NCBI GenBank assembly: GCA_021842405.1 | Contig: JAKBZR010000009.1 | Location: 1 to 55,089 of the forward strand | Source of the DNA: a bacterium | Lineage (GTDB): Bacteria > Armatimonadota > Chthonomonadetes > Chthonomonadales > JAMCWF01 | DNA: 55,089 nucleotides | Direction: 5' to 3' | Part shown: one piece after another, positions 17,310-25,656 of the stretch | Layout of the letters: every line of letters starts with the position of its first letter | How positions within the stretch are numbered: position 1 is the stretch's first letter | The notes under the pieces: generated by a model | Told to the model about the DNA's origin: nothing | The model's database searches: none | Seen by the model: only the letters and a program-made list of their open reading frames with translations | Made by a program: the position numbers and the translations under genes

Positions 17310-17819
17310 CTATTTGGGAGAAAGGACCAGCGTCATCATCCTTCCTTCGATGGAGGCTGGCTTTTCGACCACCGCCGCATGATTGGTTAATTCAACGAGG
17401 CGATCCAGTATTTTTTTTGCGATTTCGGGGTGGGTAATTTCACGGCTCCGGAAGGTCACGGTCACCTTCACCTTGTCACCATCGCCCAAAAACTTGAGAA
17501 TGCTCTTCGCCTTAACCTGAAAATCGTGATCGGCGGTTACCGGCCGCAGCTTTACGCCCTTGATTTCGGCTTGGCGATGCTTTTTGTGAGCATCGCGTTC
17601 ACGCTTGCCCTGCTCGTACTTGTACTTTCCGTAATCCATAATGCGGCAGACCGGCGGTACCGCTTGAGGGGCAACTTCAATCAGGTCAAGCCCGCGTTCC
17701 TGCGCTATCTGTAATGCCTCTCGGATGTTTACGATTCCGAGCTGTTCGCCGTTCTCATCTACAACCCGCACTTCTCGAACGCCACGTATGCGTTCATTAA
17801 TTCGAAATTCTTTGTTGAT
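17310..17819 (-). CDS. infC: Translation initiation factor IF-3, probable ATC start
   Basis: 169 residues. IF-3 binds the 30S subunit, checks the start codon and initiator tRNA, and prevents subunit joining. The N-domain (INERIRGVREVRVVDENGEQ) and C-domain (VTVTFRSREITHPEIAKKIL, then LSPK at the end) are both complete. The first conventional in-frame start, GTG at 17771, would remove the conserved INERIR segment. Upstream of it the frame is open to a TGA at 17823-17825. The only codon with a properly spaced ribosome site is ATC at 17817-17819, seven bases from GGAGGG (17827-17832). A non-AUG start of IF-3 is well known (AUU in Escherichia coli) and underlies autoregulation, because IF-3 rejects such codons. 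First gene of the operon. Confidence 0.95.
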   Translation of the reverse strand: MNKEFRINERIRGVREVRVVDENGEQLGIVNIREALQIAQERGLDLIEVAPQAVPPVCRIMDYGKYKYEQGKRERDAHKKHRQAEIKGVKLRPVTADHDFQVKAKSILKFLGDGDKVKVTVTFRSREITHPEIAKKILDRLVELTNHAAVVEKPASIEGRMMTLVLSPK

Positions 17820-17859
17820 GAGTCATCCCTCCGCCGTGTTGGATATACTGAAGCATCAC

Positions 17860-17889
17860 AGTATACCCACCGAGTATTTGCAATGTCAA
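17860..17889 (-). promoter_or_regulatory. Sigma-70-type promoter of the infC operon
   Basis: On the minus strand TTGACA (17884-17889), an 18-base spacer and TATACT (17860-17865). Predicted transcription starts about 35 bases before the infC ATC codon, so the leader is short and leaves little room for an upstream riboswitch or L20-binding structure. Confidence 0.8.
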
Positions 17890-18032
17890 TGTTGGGCGTT
17901 GACTTCCCGGCTTGATTTGGGGTCGAATTGGAAAAGCCAGCCATTGATATGATTGCCATCTTGCCGCCAAATCTTTACCTCGTGGCGGGAAGGAATGATT
18001 TTCACCCGACTTGAAGCCGACCATTCGCATCC

Positions 18033-18174
18033 CTACCGGACCCCCACTCTCTTTAACGCATCCAGGTAATCCTGTTTCGAGTGGGCGCCGGATAGATATG
18101 CCCGCACGATCCCATTTTGGTCAATGACCACGGCGGTCGGCATATCGGCCCGCACCCCTATCCACAAAATGAAT
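18033..18174 (-). pseudogene. C-terminal remnant of a thioredoxin/TlpA-like protein
   Basis: The frame encodes MPTAVVIDQNGIVRAYLSGA and then a helical end (YLDALKRVGVR), which is the strand-strand-helix tail of a TlpA/redoxin-type thioredoxin fold, including the cis-Pro position before T. The catalytic N-terminal half with CxxC is missing. Upstream residues of the open frame come from a family A repeat beginning at 18175, so the element truncated the gene or marks a deletion joint. Not expected to be functional. Confidence 0.6.
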
Positions 18175-18390
18175 GAGATCAGATTTCTGGGAATAAATAA
18201 TTTTAACGTTGCCCACCTCACCCCCCATCCCCCTCTCCGTTTCGGAGAGGGGGAGCGCCTACTGCACCGATATACGCGTCGGTTCCCCCTTCCCGCCTCG
18301 GGAAGGGGGAGAGGGGGTTAGGTGTTAAAACAGTGAGAGTATTTTTACATTCAACTCCTCACCCCAAAATACCCACCGAACTGAACTCTT
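18175..18390. repeat. Dispersed element, family A, copy 2
   Basis: Left end GAGATCAGATTTCTGGGAA is a diverged form of GAGTTCAGTTCTCTGGGAA; right end GAACTGAACTCTT is exact. Inside are two GC-rich palindromes (CCCCTCTCCGTTTCGGAGAG and a CTTCCCGCCTCGGGAAG one). Lies just upstream of purB and abuts the thioredoxin-like gene remnant. Confidence 0.8.
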
Positions 18391-18444
18391 ACAACTGAAC
18401 GGTTACCGCAAAATCCGCCGCCCGCGACCGGATGAAGAGCCAGG

Positions 18445-18450
18445 TATAAT
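18445..18450 (+). promoter_or_regulatory. Possible -10 box of purB
   Basis: A perfect TATAAT lies 57 bases upstream of the purB ATG. No convincing -35 box is seen 16-18 bases upstream, so the promoter would need an activator or another upstream contact. Confidence 0.4.
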
Positions 18451-18507
18451 GGGAATTATTAGGCTATTTCAATTAAATCTTGCATCAATTTTCGAGGTAT
18501 ACCAACC

Positions 18508-19800
18508 ATGCTGGATCGCTATTCTACCCCGCAAATGCGCGAAATCTGGTCCTTGCAAAATCGCACTCAGCGCTGGCTCGACGTGGAGCTGGCCGTCTGT
18601 GAGGCGCTTGAACGGGCCGGTCGAATCCCGGCCGGAACTGCCGCCGCCTGCCGCAAGGACGCCCGCTTTGACCTTCAGCGGATGGCCGAGCTGGAAAAAG
18701 AGACCCAGCACGACGTGATGGCCTTCGTGAAGAACGTGCAGGAGAACCTGGGCGACGAGGGACGATTCATCCACTACGGCATCACCTCCTATGATGTGGT
18801 GGATACCGCCCTCTCGTTGATGATGAAGGAATCGCTGGAGCTGATCCTATCCCGCTGCGGCGACCTGCAAGAGGTGATCCGACTACGCGCCCGCGAGCAC
18901 AAATGGACATGGATGATCGGCCGCACTCACGGCATCCACGCCGAGCCGATCACCTTCGGTTTTAAGCTAGCCGGCTGGCTGGACGAGATGAACCGCAACG
19001 TGGAGCGGTTGAATGCGGCGAAAGAGGCGATCGCCTACGGCAAGATATCCGGCGCGGTGGGCACTCATTCCAACTTCGATCCGGCGGTGGAGGCGATGGT
19101 ATGCCAAAACTTGGGCTTGAAGGTGGCGCCGACCTCCACTCAGATCATCTCGCGCGACCGCCACGCCCAGGCCGTTACCGCGCTGGCGATCCTGGCCGCC
19201 TCGCTGGAGCGGTTCGCCACCGAGATCCGGAACCTGCAACGCACCGAGGTTCTGGAGGTTCAGGAGTACTTCGCCAGCGGGCAGAAGGGCTCCTCCGCCA
19301 TGCCCCATAAGCGCAATCCTTGGAACTGCGAGACCGTCAGCGGCCTGGCGCGGGTGGCGCGCGGCAACGCGCTCGCCATGCTGGAGAGCGTGGTGACCTG
19401 GCACGAGCGGGACCTATCCAACTCTTCGGTGGAGCGGATTGTTTTGCCGGATACCTGCGCGCTGGTAGAGTGGATGCTGGTCAAATTCACCAGCATCCTG
19501 CAAAATCTGGTGGTTTTCCCCCAAAATATGCGCCGCAACCTGGAAAAGATGGGCGGCCTGGTCTGCTCCGAGCAGGTGATGCTGGCCCTCATCGCGGCCG
19601 GCCTATCCCGTGAGGAGGCCTACACGGCGGTTCAGCGCAACGCAGCCAAAGCCTGGGACGGCGCCGACTTCCGCACCGAGCTGGAGGCGGACCCGACGGT
19701 GGCCGCCACCCTCTCCAAGCAGGAGCTCAGCCGCTGTTTCGACATCGCCCACCACCTCCGCAACCTGGAGCATACGTTCAAGGTGATGGGATTGGAGTGA
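18508..19800 (+). CDS. purB: Adenylosuccinate lyase
   Basis: 430 residues, normal for PurB. The enzyme acts twice in purine synthesis, removing fumarate from SAICAR and from adenylosuccinate. It belongs to the fumarase/aspartase superfamily. Seen here: YSTPQMREIWS at the N-terminus, GITSYDVVDTA and GRTHGIHAEPITFG (catalytic His regions) and the signature loop GSSAMPHKRNPWNCE with the catalytic Ser at about residues 265-280. Single gene on the plus strand; the 240 bases after it hold only the tRNA-Gln promoter. Confidence 0.97.
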   Translation: MLDRYSTPQMREIWSLQNRTQRWLDVELAVCEALERAGRIPAGTAAACRKDARFDLQRMAELEKETQHDVMAFVKNVQENLGDEGRFIHYGITSYDVVDTALSLMMKESLELILSRCGDLQEVIRLRAREHKWTWMIGRTHGIHAEPITFGFKLAGWLDEMNRNVERLNAAKEAIAYGKISGAVGTHSNFDPAVEAMVCQNLGLKVAPTSTQIISRDRHAQAVTALAILAASLERFATEIRNLQRTEVLEVQEYFASGQKGSSAMPHKRNPWNCETVSGLARVARGNALAMLESVVTWHERDLSNSSVERIVLPDTCALVEWMLVKFTSILQNLVVFPQNMRRNLEKMGGLVCSEQVMLALIAAGLSREEAYTAVQRNAAKAWDGADFRTELEADPTVAATLSKQELSRCFDIAHHLRNLEHTFKVMGLE

Positions 19801-20002
19801 AGGGAATCTGAATTGGGTGGCCATGCCTGCAGCAAGCGGCGGTTGGCCGCCTTCTATGTAGGACATGACCAACAAGTTTGATCGGCCCCGGCTGTAGTTA
19901 CCGGCGCAGCCGACCTACCGATGGCGTCACCCAGAATCCACAAATCGGCCAAACCGGCGATCTCGCTTGCCGGGAGTGATAAGGTCTGATCCCAACCGTT
20001 TA

Positions 20003-20032
20003 TTGACGGACGGTGCCCCGCCGTGCTATACT
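20003..20032 (+). promoter_or_regulatory. Promoter of tRNA-Gln
   Basis: TTGACG (20003-20008), an 18-base spacer and TATACT (20027-20032). The mature tRNA 5' end is 12 bases after the -10 box, so transcription should start about six bases before it. Confidence 0.75.
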
Positions 20033-20043
20033 CACCCATTCTT

Positions 20044-20118
20044 TGCGGGGTGGTGCAGTGGAAGCACGTCTGGTTCTGGCCCAGAAGATCGAGGGTTCGA
20101 ATCCTTCCCCCGCAGCCA
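20044..20118 (+). tRNA. tRNA-Gln (anticodon CTG)
   Basis: 75 bases including an encoded CCA. The acceptor stem TGCGGGG/CCCCGCA is perfect, the D stem is GTGC/GCAC, the anticodon stem TCTGG/CCAGA encloses the loop TTCTGGC with CTG at positions 34-36, and the T arm GAGGG-TTCGAAT-CCTTC has one G-T pair. Discriminator base G. Starts 23 bases before the family-B polymerase gene and probably shares its promoter. Confidence 0.95.
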
Positions 20119-20140
20119 TCTCACCATTGAGCGCCTGCCA

Positions 20141-22432
20141 ATGATCAACCCAACGCCCCCGCTGCCATTTGAAGCCAGCCCCTCTCCTCTGCATCAGGGG
20201 GACGACACCATCGCCTTACTTTACGGCCGTGACGGAACCGAGCGCATCGTGGCTTGCGAAGCGGCCGGCGGAGCCACTCGATTCTGGCATCGGCAAGCTG
20301 ATGACCGGGTGGTGGAATCGGAGGCGGAGTTTCGCCCCTGGATGATCCTCACCGAGCGGGCGGAGCTGCCCGGCGCGCAGTGGACCGATCTCGATCGCAC
20401 CGGCTATGAAGAGCACCCTTCATCCTACTGCGAGTTGGCCGAATTCTCATCCTGGAGCGAATTTTTAACCGCCCGCGACCAGGTGCGCGATGAGCGCCGG
20501 AACGCCTTGATGTATGTCAACCCGGTGCGGCAATCGCTGATGCGCAGCGGCAAGACGCTCTTTAAGGGGATGAGCTTTCACGAGGTGCATCGGCTGCAAC
20601 TGGATATCGAGACCGAGGGTTTGTCACCCAATGACAGCGCCATCATCATGATCGCGCTTTCGGACAACCGGGGTTACGCGGAGGCAGTGGTCGGCACCGA
20701 GCCGGAGATGCTCGAGCGGCTGATTGAAATCATTCAGCAGCGCGACCCCGACATCATTGAGGGCCACAATATCCTAGCCTTTGATCTGCCGTTTATCCAG
20801 CGCCGGGCCGAAATCCACAATATCCCGCTTCGTTTGGGTCGCCTGTCCCGGAACCGGGATGGGGAGATCGGAAATAGGACAAATGAGACAGATAGGAGCT
20901 ATTCCGGTTCCCTCCAGGAGGGCGTGGTTCGGATTGGAGACCGCCGCAATGTGGCGATCGGCGGCACCTCCCGGCCCTATAGACCGGTCTATATACCGGG
21001 CCGCCACATCATTGATACCTACATTCTGGTTCAGAAGTTCGATTGGGCGAAGGGGGAGCTGGCCGGATATGGCTTAAAAGAAGTGGCCCGCACCTACGGC
21101 ATCGCGGCGCCCGACCGGATTGAGCTTCGTCGCGACCTGATCGCCCAGATCTGGCGGCAGGATCAGGAGCGGGTGTTGAAGTATGCGCGGCAGGACGTGG
21201 AGGAGACGCGGCGGCTGGCCGAAATGGTGTCGGTGACCGAGTTTTACCAGAGCCGGATGATCCCGGATAACTACGGGATGGTGGCCCTCAGCGGCAACGG
21301 CGAAAAGATAAACCTGCTGATGTTGAGAGCCTACCTGACTCGCGGCCACGCCATCCCGCGCCCCCACTCCACGCGCGCCGATGTGAGCGGCGGCTACACC
21401 GAAGTGCGCCGTACCGGGGTGCTTTCGCCGGTCGTTAAAGCGGACGTGGAAAGCCTCTATCCCAGCTTGATGCTGAGCCGGTCCATTCGCCCGAATACCG
21501 ATACCCTGAACGCCTTTTTGCCGCTGCTGGCCGAGTTGACTCACCTTCGGCTGGAGGCAAAAGCTAGGTTGAGGGAGGTCTCCAGCGAATCCGACCGCCA
21601 CTACTGGGATGGGCTGCAAGGGTCGTTTAAGGTGCTGATCAATTCGTTTTACGGCTATCTGGGCACCAGCCTCGAGTTCAACGACAGTCGCGCGGCGGAT
21701 GAGGTGACCCGGATCGGTCGAGAGCTGGTTAAGCGGATCGCGACTGAGATCGAACAGCATGGCGGCCTGGTCATCGAGGTGGATACCGACGGGGTCTATT
21801 TCATTCCGCCCGGCGATGTCGCTGGAGAAGAGGCGGAGCAGCGTTTCGTGGAGAAAATCGGCTCGATATTGCCGGCCGGAATCCGGCTCGCCTTCGACGG
21901 CCGATATAAGGCGATGTTATCGTTAAAAACCAAGAATTACGTGCTGGAGACGTATGAGGGGCGGCGCATCTTTAAGGGCGCTTCGCTGCGCTCGCGGGCG
22001 GATGAGCCTTACGGGCGCGAGTTCCTGGCAGAGGCGGTCGGACGGCTGTTGGCGGGACGGGCGGAGGAGGTGGGTGAGCTATACCGGCAGACGATGGAGC
22101 GGCTGCAAAACCGCGGGATATCCATCGAAAAGCTTGCGCGCCGCGAACGGATAACTGAGAAGACGTTCAGCAGCAGCCAGAAAAAGCGGTCGGCTGCGGT
22201 TGCCCGAAGCCGGTCGGTTGGCGATTTTGTGGAGGTTTATGAGCGGGAAAACGGCGAGCTGGGGCTGTTGAGCGACTATGCCAGCGATGAGCGCATCCCC
22301 TACTATATGGAAAAGCTGTATAAGTTCGCCTGCCGGTTAATGGAAGCATTCGAGAGCGAGGAGCAATTCAAGCATCTGATTCCCAAACCGGTGCGGGGAA
22401 CGAAAGGGTCTCAGGGCAGCCTGTTCGATTGA
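20141..22432 (+). CDS. Family B DNA polymerase (Pol II-like) with 3'-5' exonuclease
   Basis: 763 residues from the ATG at 20141; the frame upstream runs through the tRNA and is not coding. Exonuclease motifs: LDIETEG (Exo I, residues about 153-159), EGHNILAFDLPF (Exo II) and YARQDVEETRRL (Exo III). Polymerase motifs: KADVESLYPSLML (motif A), KVLINSFYGYLG (motif B), EVDTDGVYF (motif C) and LKTKNYVLE. All catalytic Asp are present. The C-terminus ends in QGSLFD, which matches the QxxLF clamp-binding motif, as at the end of E. coli Pol II. A role in repair or bypass synthesis is inferred. No strong ribosome site is seen; translation may depend on the processed tRNA transcript. Confidence 0.93.
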   Translation: MINPTPPLPFEASPSPLHQGDDTIALLYGRDGTERIVACEAAGGATRFWHRQADDRVVESEAEFRPWMILTERAELPGAQWTDLDRTGYEEHPSSYCELAEFSSWSEFLTARDQVRDERRNALMYVNPVRQSLMRSGKTLFKGMSFHEVHRLQLDIETEGLSPNDSAIIMIALSDNRGYAEAVVGTEPEMLERLIEIIQQRDPDIIEGHNILAFDLPFIQRRAEIHNIPLRLGRLSRNRDGEIGNRTNETDRSYSGSLQEGVVRIGDRRNVAIGGTSRPYRPVYIPGRHIIDTYILVQKFDWAKGELAGYGLKEVARTYGIAAPDRIELRRDLIAQIWRQDQERVLKYARQDVEETRRLAEMVSVTEFYQSRMIPDNYGMVALSGNGEKINLLMLRAYLTRGHAIPRPHSTRADVSGGYTEVRRTGVLSPVVKADVESLYPSLMLSRSIRPNTDTLNAFLPLLAELTHLRLEAKARLREVSSESDRHYWDGLQGSFKVLINSFYGYLGTSLEFNDSRAADEVTRIGRELVKRIATEIEQHGGLVIEVDTDGVYFIPPGDVAGEEAEQRFVEKIGSILPAGIRLAFDGRYKAMLSLKTKNYVLETYEGRRIFKGASLRSRADEPYGREFLAEAVGRLLAGRAEEVGELYRQTMERLQNRGISIEKLARRERITEKTFSSSQKKRSAAVARSRSVGDFVEVYERENGELGLLSDYASDERIPYYMEKLYKFACRLMEAFESEEQFKHLIPKPVRGTKGSQGSLFD

Positions 22433-22453
22433 TAGGGGAAATATCCGCCAATT

Positions 22454-23128
22454 TTAATCCTCTTCCAGCTCCCCATCGCGCAGGCGGTAAATCACATCGC
22501 TGCCAGCCAGCATTTCGGGGTCGTGGGTCACCACGATCACCAGCCCGCGATCACGATAGCCGATGAGAATATCCATGACGTGGTGGCCGGTGGCATGGTC
22601 AAGCGCTGCGGTCGGCTCATCGGCAAAGATGACCGATGGGTTGTTCAACATGGCGCGGGCGATGCAGACCCGCTGGCGTTCGCCGCCGCTTAAATGGTGG
22701 GGATAGCGCTCCCTGTATTGAGTGATCCCCAGCCGATTAAATAGCTCGACCGCATGACGGCGCGCGCGGTGGTCATCGTCGGGAGCGCCGATCAGCGCAT
22801 TTTCGAAGGCGGTGAGGTAGCTGAACAGGAAGGGCTGCTGGAAGACAAATCCGAAACGCTCCCGCCGCAGGCGAACCCGCTGTCGCTCCGCCATTCGATG
22901 ATAGGGTACACCATCCAAGTAGACCCCACCCTCAGTCGGAACCTTAAGGCCGCTCAACAGATAGAGCAACGAGCTTTTACCGGAACCGGAAGGCCCCATA
23001 ATACCGACGAAGCCGAATTTCGGCAGCGAAAGGCTGACGTGGTTCACCGCGTAGGTGACCGCATCCCCTTCATAATAAGCTAACGAGAGGCTATCGGCGG
23101 TCAGGCCTTCCGTTTTAATGTCTATCAT
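22454..23128 (-). CDS. ABC transporter ATP-binding protein, LolD/MacB type
   Basis: 224 residues, the length of LolD-type ATPases. Walker A is GPSGSGKSS (residues about 45-53), the Q-loop is VFQQPF, the signature is LSGGERQRV, Walker B is VIFADEPTAALDH and the switch His is in VVTHDP. It would energise the FtsX-type permease encoded just upstream (4-base overlap). Such pairs usually act on lipoproteins, peptides or envelope signals rather than classic import. No adaptor or substrate gene is adjacent, so the cargo is unknown. Confidence 0.9.
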   Translation of the reverse strand: MIDIKTEGLTADSLSLAYYEGDAVTYAVNHVSLSLPKFGFVGIMGPSGSGKSSLLYLLSGLKVPTEGGVYLDGVPYHRMAERQRVRLRRERFGFVFQQPFLFSYLTAFENALIGAPDDDHRARRHAVELFNRLGITQYRERYPHHLSGGERQRVCIARAMLNNPSVIFADEPTAALDHATGHHVMDILIGYRDRGLVIVVTHDPEMLAGSDVIYRLRDGELEED

Positions 23129-24258
23129 TGGCGCCGCTCGATAATACCGACCGGGTCCAACGAGCGGAGGCGGAAGGCGATGGTCGCCACCGCAAAGCCG
23201 GCGATGGCGATTGGCAGCGGCAGCGTCAGGCGGTAGGCTCCGATGTCGTAGGGATTCAGCAGCAGCCCCTTGGGATGAAAGATGGCTCCCTGCATATAGA
23301 CGAGCAGGGCAGTGGTCAACACGGCGCCGATCGCCCAGCCGATCAGCGAGAGCAGGCCGGTTTCAGCCAGCGTCCTCCAGATCAGTAGCCGGCGCTGATA
23401 ACCCATCGCCAGCAGCACCGCAAACTCAGGCAATCGCTGGGCGTAGTAGATGTTAAACAGCAGTCCGCAGAGAAAGGCGATGTCAAAGATGATGATGCCC
23501 ACCACGATGTCGAGGATTAGGTAGAGATAGGCTAAAGCGCTGCTGGTATCATGCACCAAGCCGGCGTAGGTCCAAATATGAACGTGTGCCGGATTGAGCG
23601 CTTTTTTCAGCTCTTTATCGAGCATAATCTGGTCCTTGACACTGCGGGCGGAAACCAGATACCCGTTGGGCGCAATCGGCGAGTTGTCCAGCACGAATGA
23701 GCGGGGGGTCAGCGCGAACCAGTCCGGCCCGTCCAATATACCAACCAGGCGGATCGGCTTCGGCGAGAAACTGCCTCTCGAGGTTGGGCTCATCACCACC
23801 CCACCCAGCTTTATATGTTTATTGGCGGCGATATCGTAGCTCAGTGCTATCTCGGCCTGATGCGGCGATGGGAGCCGGCCCGCCATCAGATGGATATGGC
23901 AGCGTTTCAGGATGGCGGCGGCATCCTGGTGACGCAAAGCAAAAACGGCAAAGGGTGTTTTGCCGAAAATCGTCTTGATTCTCATAAAGAGGGCGCTTGC
24001 CGGATACATCACCTGAAGGTGAGGCACTTTTTTTATTGCGGCGGTGCTGGATGGTCCGATGGATAGGGTGTTTCGGGGGGTCAAAACGGTAAAATACCGC
24101 TGGTAACCGTACATCGTCAACACCGTCTGGTTGATCGAATCGATGATGGTGGTGACGCTGGCGACCAGCATAACGGCGATCACAATCACGAAGGTCACCG
24201 GTATGGTTTTACCCGGATTGCGGCGAAAATAGAGCCAAGCGGATAGGGGACCGCGAAT
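23125..24258 (-). CDS. FtsX-like ABC permease, probable ATT start
   Basis: 377 residues if translation begins at ATT (24256-24258). The first usual start, the GTG at 24198, lies inside the first membrane helix and has no ribosome site. The frame upstream adds WLYFRRNPGKTIP, the positive cytoplasmic lead normally seen before TM1 in this family. The ATT is eight bases from a strong GGAGGAG (24267-24273), and no ATG, GTG or TTG is in frame between there and the upstream stop. TM1 is at about residues 20-40 (VTFVIVIAVMLVASVTTII), followed by a ~200-residue periplasmic domain and three C-terminal TMs. Works with the ATPase overlapping its 3' end. Alternatively the start codon is mutated or mis-sequenced. 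Confidence 0.8.
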   Translation of the reverse strand: MRGPLSAWLYFRRNPGKTIPVTFVIVIAVMLVASVTTIIDSINQTVLTMYGYQRYFTVLTPRNTLSIGPSSTAAIKKVPHLQVMYPASALFMRIKTIFGKTPFAVFALRHQDAAAILKRCHIHLMAGRLPSPHQAEIALSYDIAANKHIKLGGVVMSPTSRGSFSPKPIRLVGILDGPDWFALTPRSFVLDNSPIAPNGYLVSARSVKDQIMLDKELKKALNPAHVHIWTYAGLVHDTSSALAYLYLILDIVVGIIIFDIAFLCGLLFNIYYAQRLPEFAVLLAMGYQRRLLIWRTLAETGLLSLIGWAIGAVLTTALLVYMQGAIFHPKGLLLNPYDIGAYRLTLPLPIAIAGFAVATIAFRLRSLDPVGIIERRQ

Positions 24259-24322
24259 TGTTTGTACTCCTCCGAGCCACGCGCTCGGTTGAAATGGGTT
24301 CGTGCGTTTTCGTTTACGCTAT

Positions 24323-24328
24323 ATTATA
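24323..24328 (-). promoter_or_regulatory. Possible -10 box of the FtsX/ABC pair, in a divergent region
   Basis: TATAAT on the minus strand. The expected -35 position is GACCCG, a poor match. If used, transcription starts near 24316 and the leader contains no conventional start codon in the permease frame, which supports the ATT start. The same AT-rich patch may serve the divergent ald gene. Confidence 0.4.
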
Positions 24329-24398
24329 CCGTCCGCGTAAAAGTTCGGGTCCGACTCGGGAATGAGGTGGAGACATATAGAACAGGGGGAATTACGGC

Positions 24399-25517
24399 AT
24401 GATCATTGGGGTACCGAAAGAGGTCAAAGATAATGAATACCGGGTGGCGCTCACCTCAGCCGGCGCCGAAATTCTCACTGAGGCGGGCCACACTGTCATC
24501 GTGGAGAATGGGGCCGGCGTGGGATCCGGCATTTCAGATGAAGACTATCAGAGGGCCGGCGCTAGAATAGCGGCCGGAGCGGGTGAGATTTACGAGAAGG
24601 CGGGCATGATCGTCAAGGTTAAGGAGCCGTTACCGACCGAGCAGCGCCGCATCCGCCGCGGTCAGGTGGTTTTCACCTACTTTCACTTTGCGGCCAGTGA
24701 GGGCTTGACCCGTGAGATGATGGCCTCGGGCGCGGTCTGCATCACCAGTGAGACGATTCAAACAGACGATGGCGTTTTACCCTTATTGACCCCGATGAGC
24801 GAGGTAGCCGGGCGGATGGCGGTGCACGAGGGCGCGAAATACCTGGAGCGGCCGATGGAGGGGCGGGGCATCCTGCTTTCAGGCGTGCCGGGCGTGCTGC
24901 CGGCCAACGTGCTGATCCTTGGCGGTGGGGTGGTTGGTTCCAATGCAGCCAAGATCGCGGCCGGCATCGGAGCGAATGTGACCATCATGGATATCAATTT
25001 GGAACGGATGCGCTATCTGGATGACGTGCTGCCGCCGAACGCGCGCACCCTCTACAGCAACCGCGCCAATATCCGGCAGGCGCTCAGGGATGCCGACCTG
25101 GTGATCGGGGCGGTGTTGCGACGGGGCGCCAGAGCGCCGGAGTTGGTCACTCGCGAGATGATTGGGCTGATGAAGCGGGGTGCGGTGGTGGTGGACGTCT
25201 GCGTGGATCAGGGCGGCTGCTTCGAGACGACCCACCCCACTACCCACAGCGCCCCCACCTACATCGTGGACGGGGTGGTTCACTACTGCGTGACCAATAT
25301 GCCGGGCGCGGTCGCCGGGACCTCCACCTTCGCGCTGACCAATGAAACGCTGCCCTACGTGAAGATACTGGCCGATTTCGGCTGGCGGGAGGCGCTGAAG
25401 CACAATAAGCCGCTGCTGCGCGGATTGAACATCGCGGATGGAAAAGTGGTTTTTGCCGACATTGCCGAGCAGTACGGCTTGCCGCTGGCCAAGGCGGAGG
25501 AGATGGTGGGGCTATAA
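24399..25517 (+). CDS. ald: Alanine dehydrogenase
   Basis: 372 residues, the typical length. Ald reversibly deaminates L-alanine to pyruvate with NAD+ and ammonia. Seen: MIIGVPKEVKDNEYRVALT with the substrate-binding Arg, KVKEPLP with the catalytic Lys region, FTYFHFAAS with the catalytic His, the NAD-binding LILGGGVVGSNAAKI (residues about 170-184) and VDVCVDQGG with the catalytic Asp. Cytosolic hexamer by family knowledge. ATG with AGGGGG nine bases upstream. Transcribed divergently from the FtsX/ABC pair and convergent with the prepilin gene. Confidence 0.97.
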   Translation: MIIGVPKEVKDNEYRVALTSAGAEILTEAGHTVIVENGAGVGSGISDEDYQRAGARIAAGAGEIYEKAGMIVKVKEPLPTEQRRIRRGQVVFTYFHFAASEGLTREMMASGAVCITSETIQTDDGVLPLLTPMSEVAGRMAVHEGAKYLERPMEGRGILLSGVPGVLPANVLILGGGVVGSNAAKIAAGIGANVTIMDINLERMRYLDDVLPPNARTLYSNRANIRQALRDADLVIGAVLRRGARAPELVTREMIGLMKRGAVVVDVCVDQGGCFETTHPTTHSAPTYIVDGVVHYCVTNMPGAVAGTSTFALTNETLPYVKILADFGWREALKHNKPLLRGLNIADGKVVFADIAEQYGLPLAKAEEMVGL

Positions 25518-25568
25518 ACGACTTGGGTCAAACACCCGACCGGACCCCGCATCTGAAATGAAAATCGA

Positions 25569-25592
25569 ATGGCCCGCCTCATTGAGGGCCAT
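25569..25592. terminator. Hairpin between convergent ald and prepilin genes
   Basis: ATGGCCC and GGGCCAT pair around a 10-base loop. The minus strand continues with TTCGATTTTCATTT, a weak T-rich tail. Its position between two converging genes suggests a shared terminator; the stem is short. Confidence 0.4.
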
Positions 25593-25656
25593 CCGATAAA
25601 CTTTCCCCTGGATCGAATACGATCTACGATCCATCGTCCGTCGCGATCATGTTTTT

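Noticed and set aside
19967-20140. N-terminal extension of the family-B polymerase frame
   Set aside because: It passes through the promoter and the whole tRNA-Gln; the protein aligns with the family from the later ATG.
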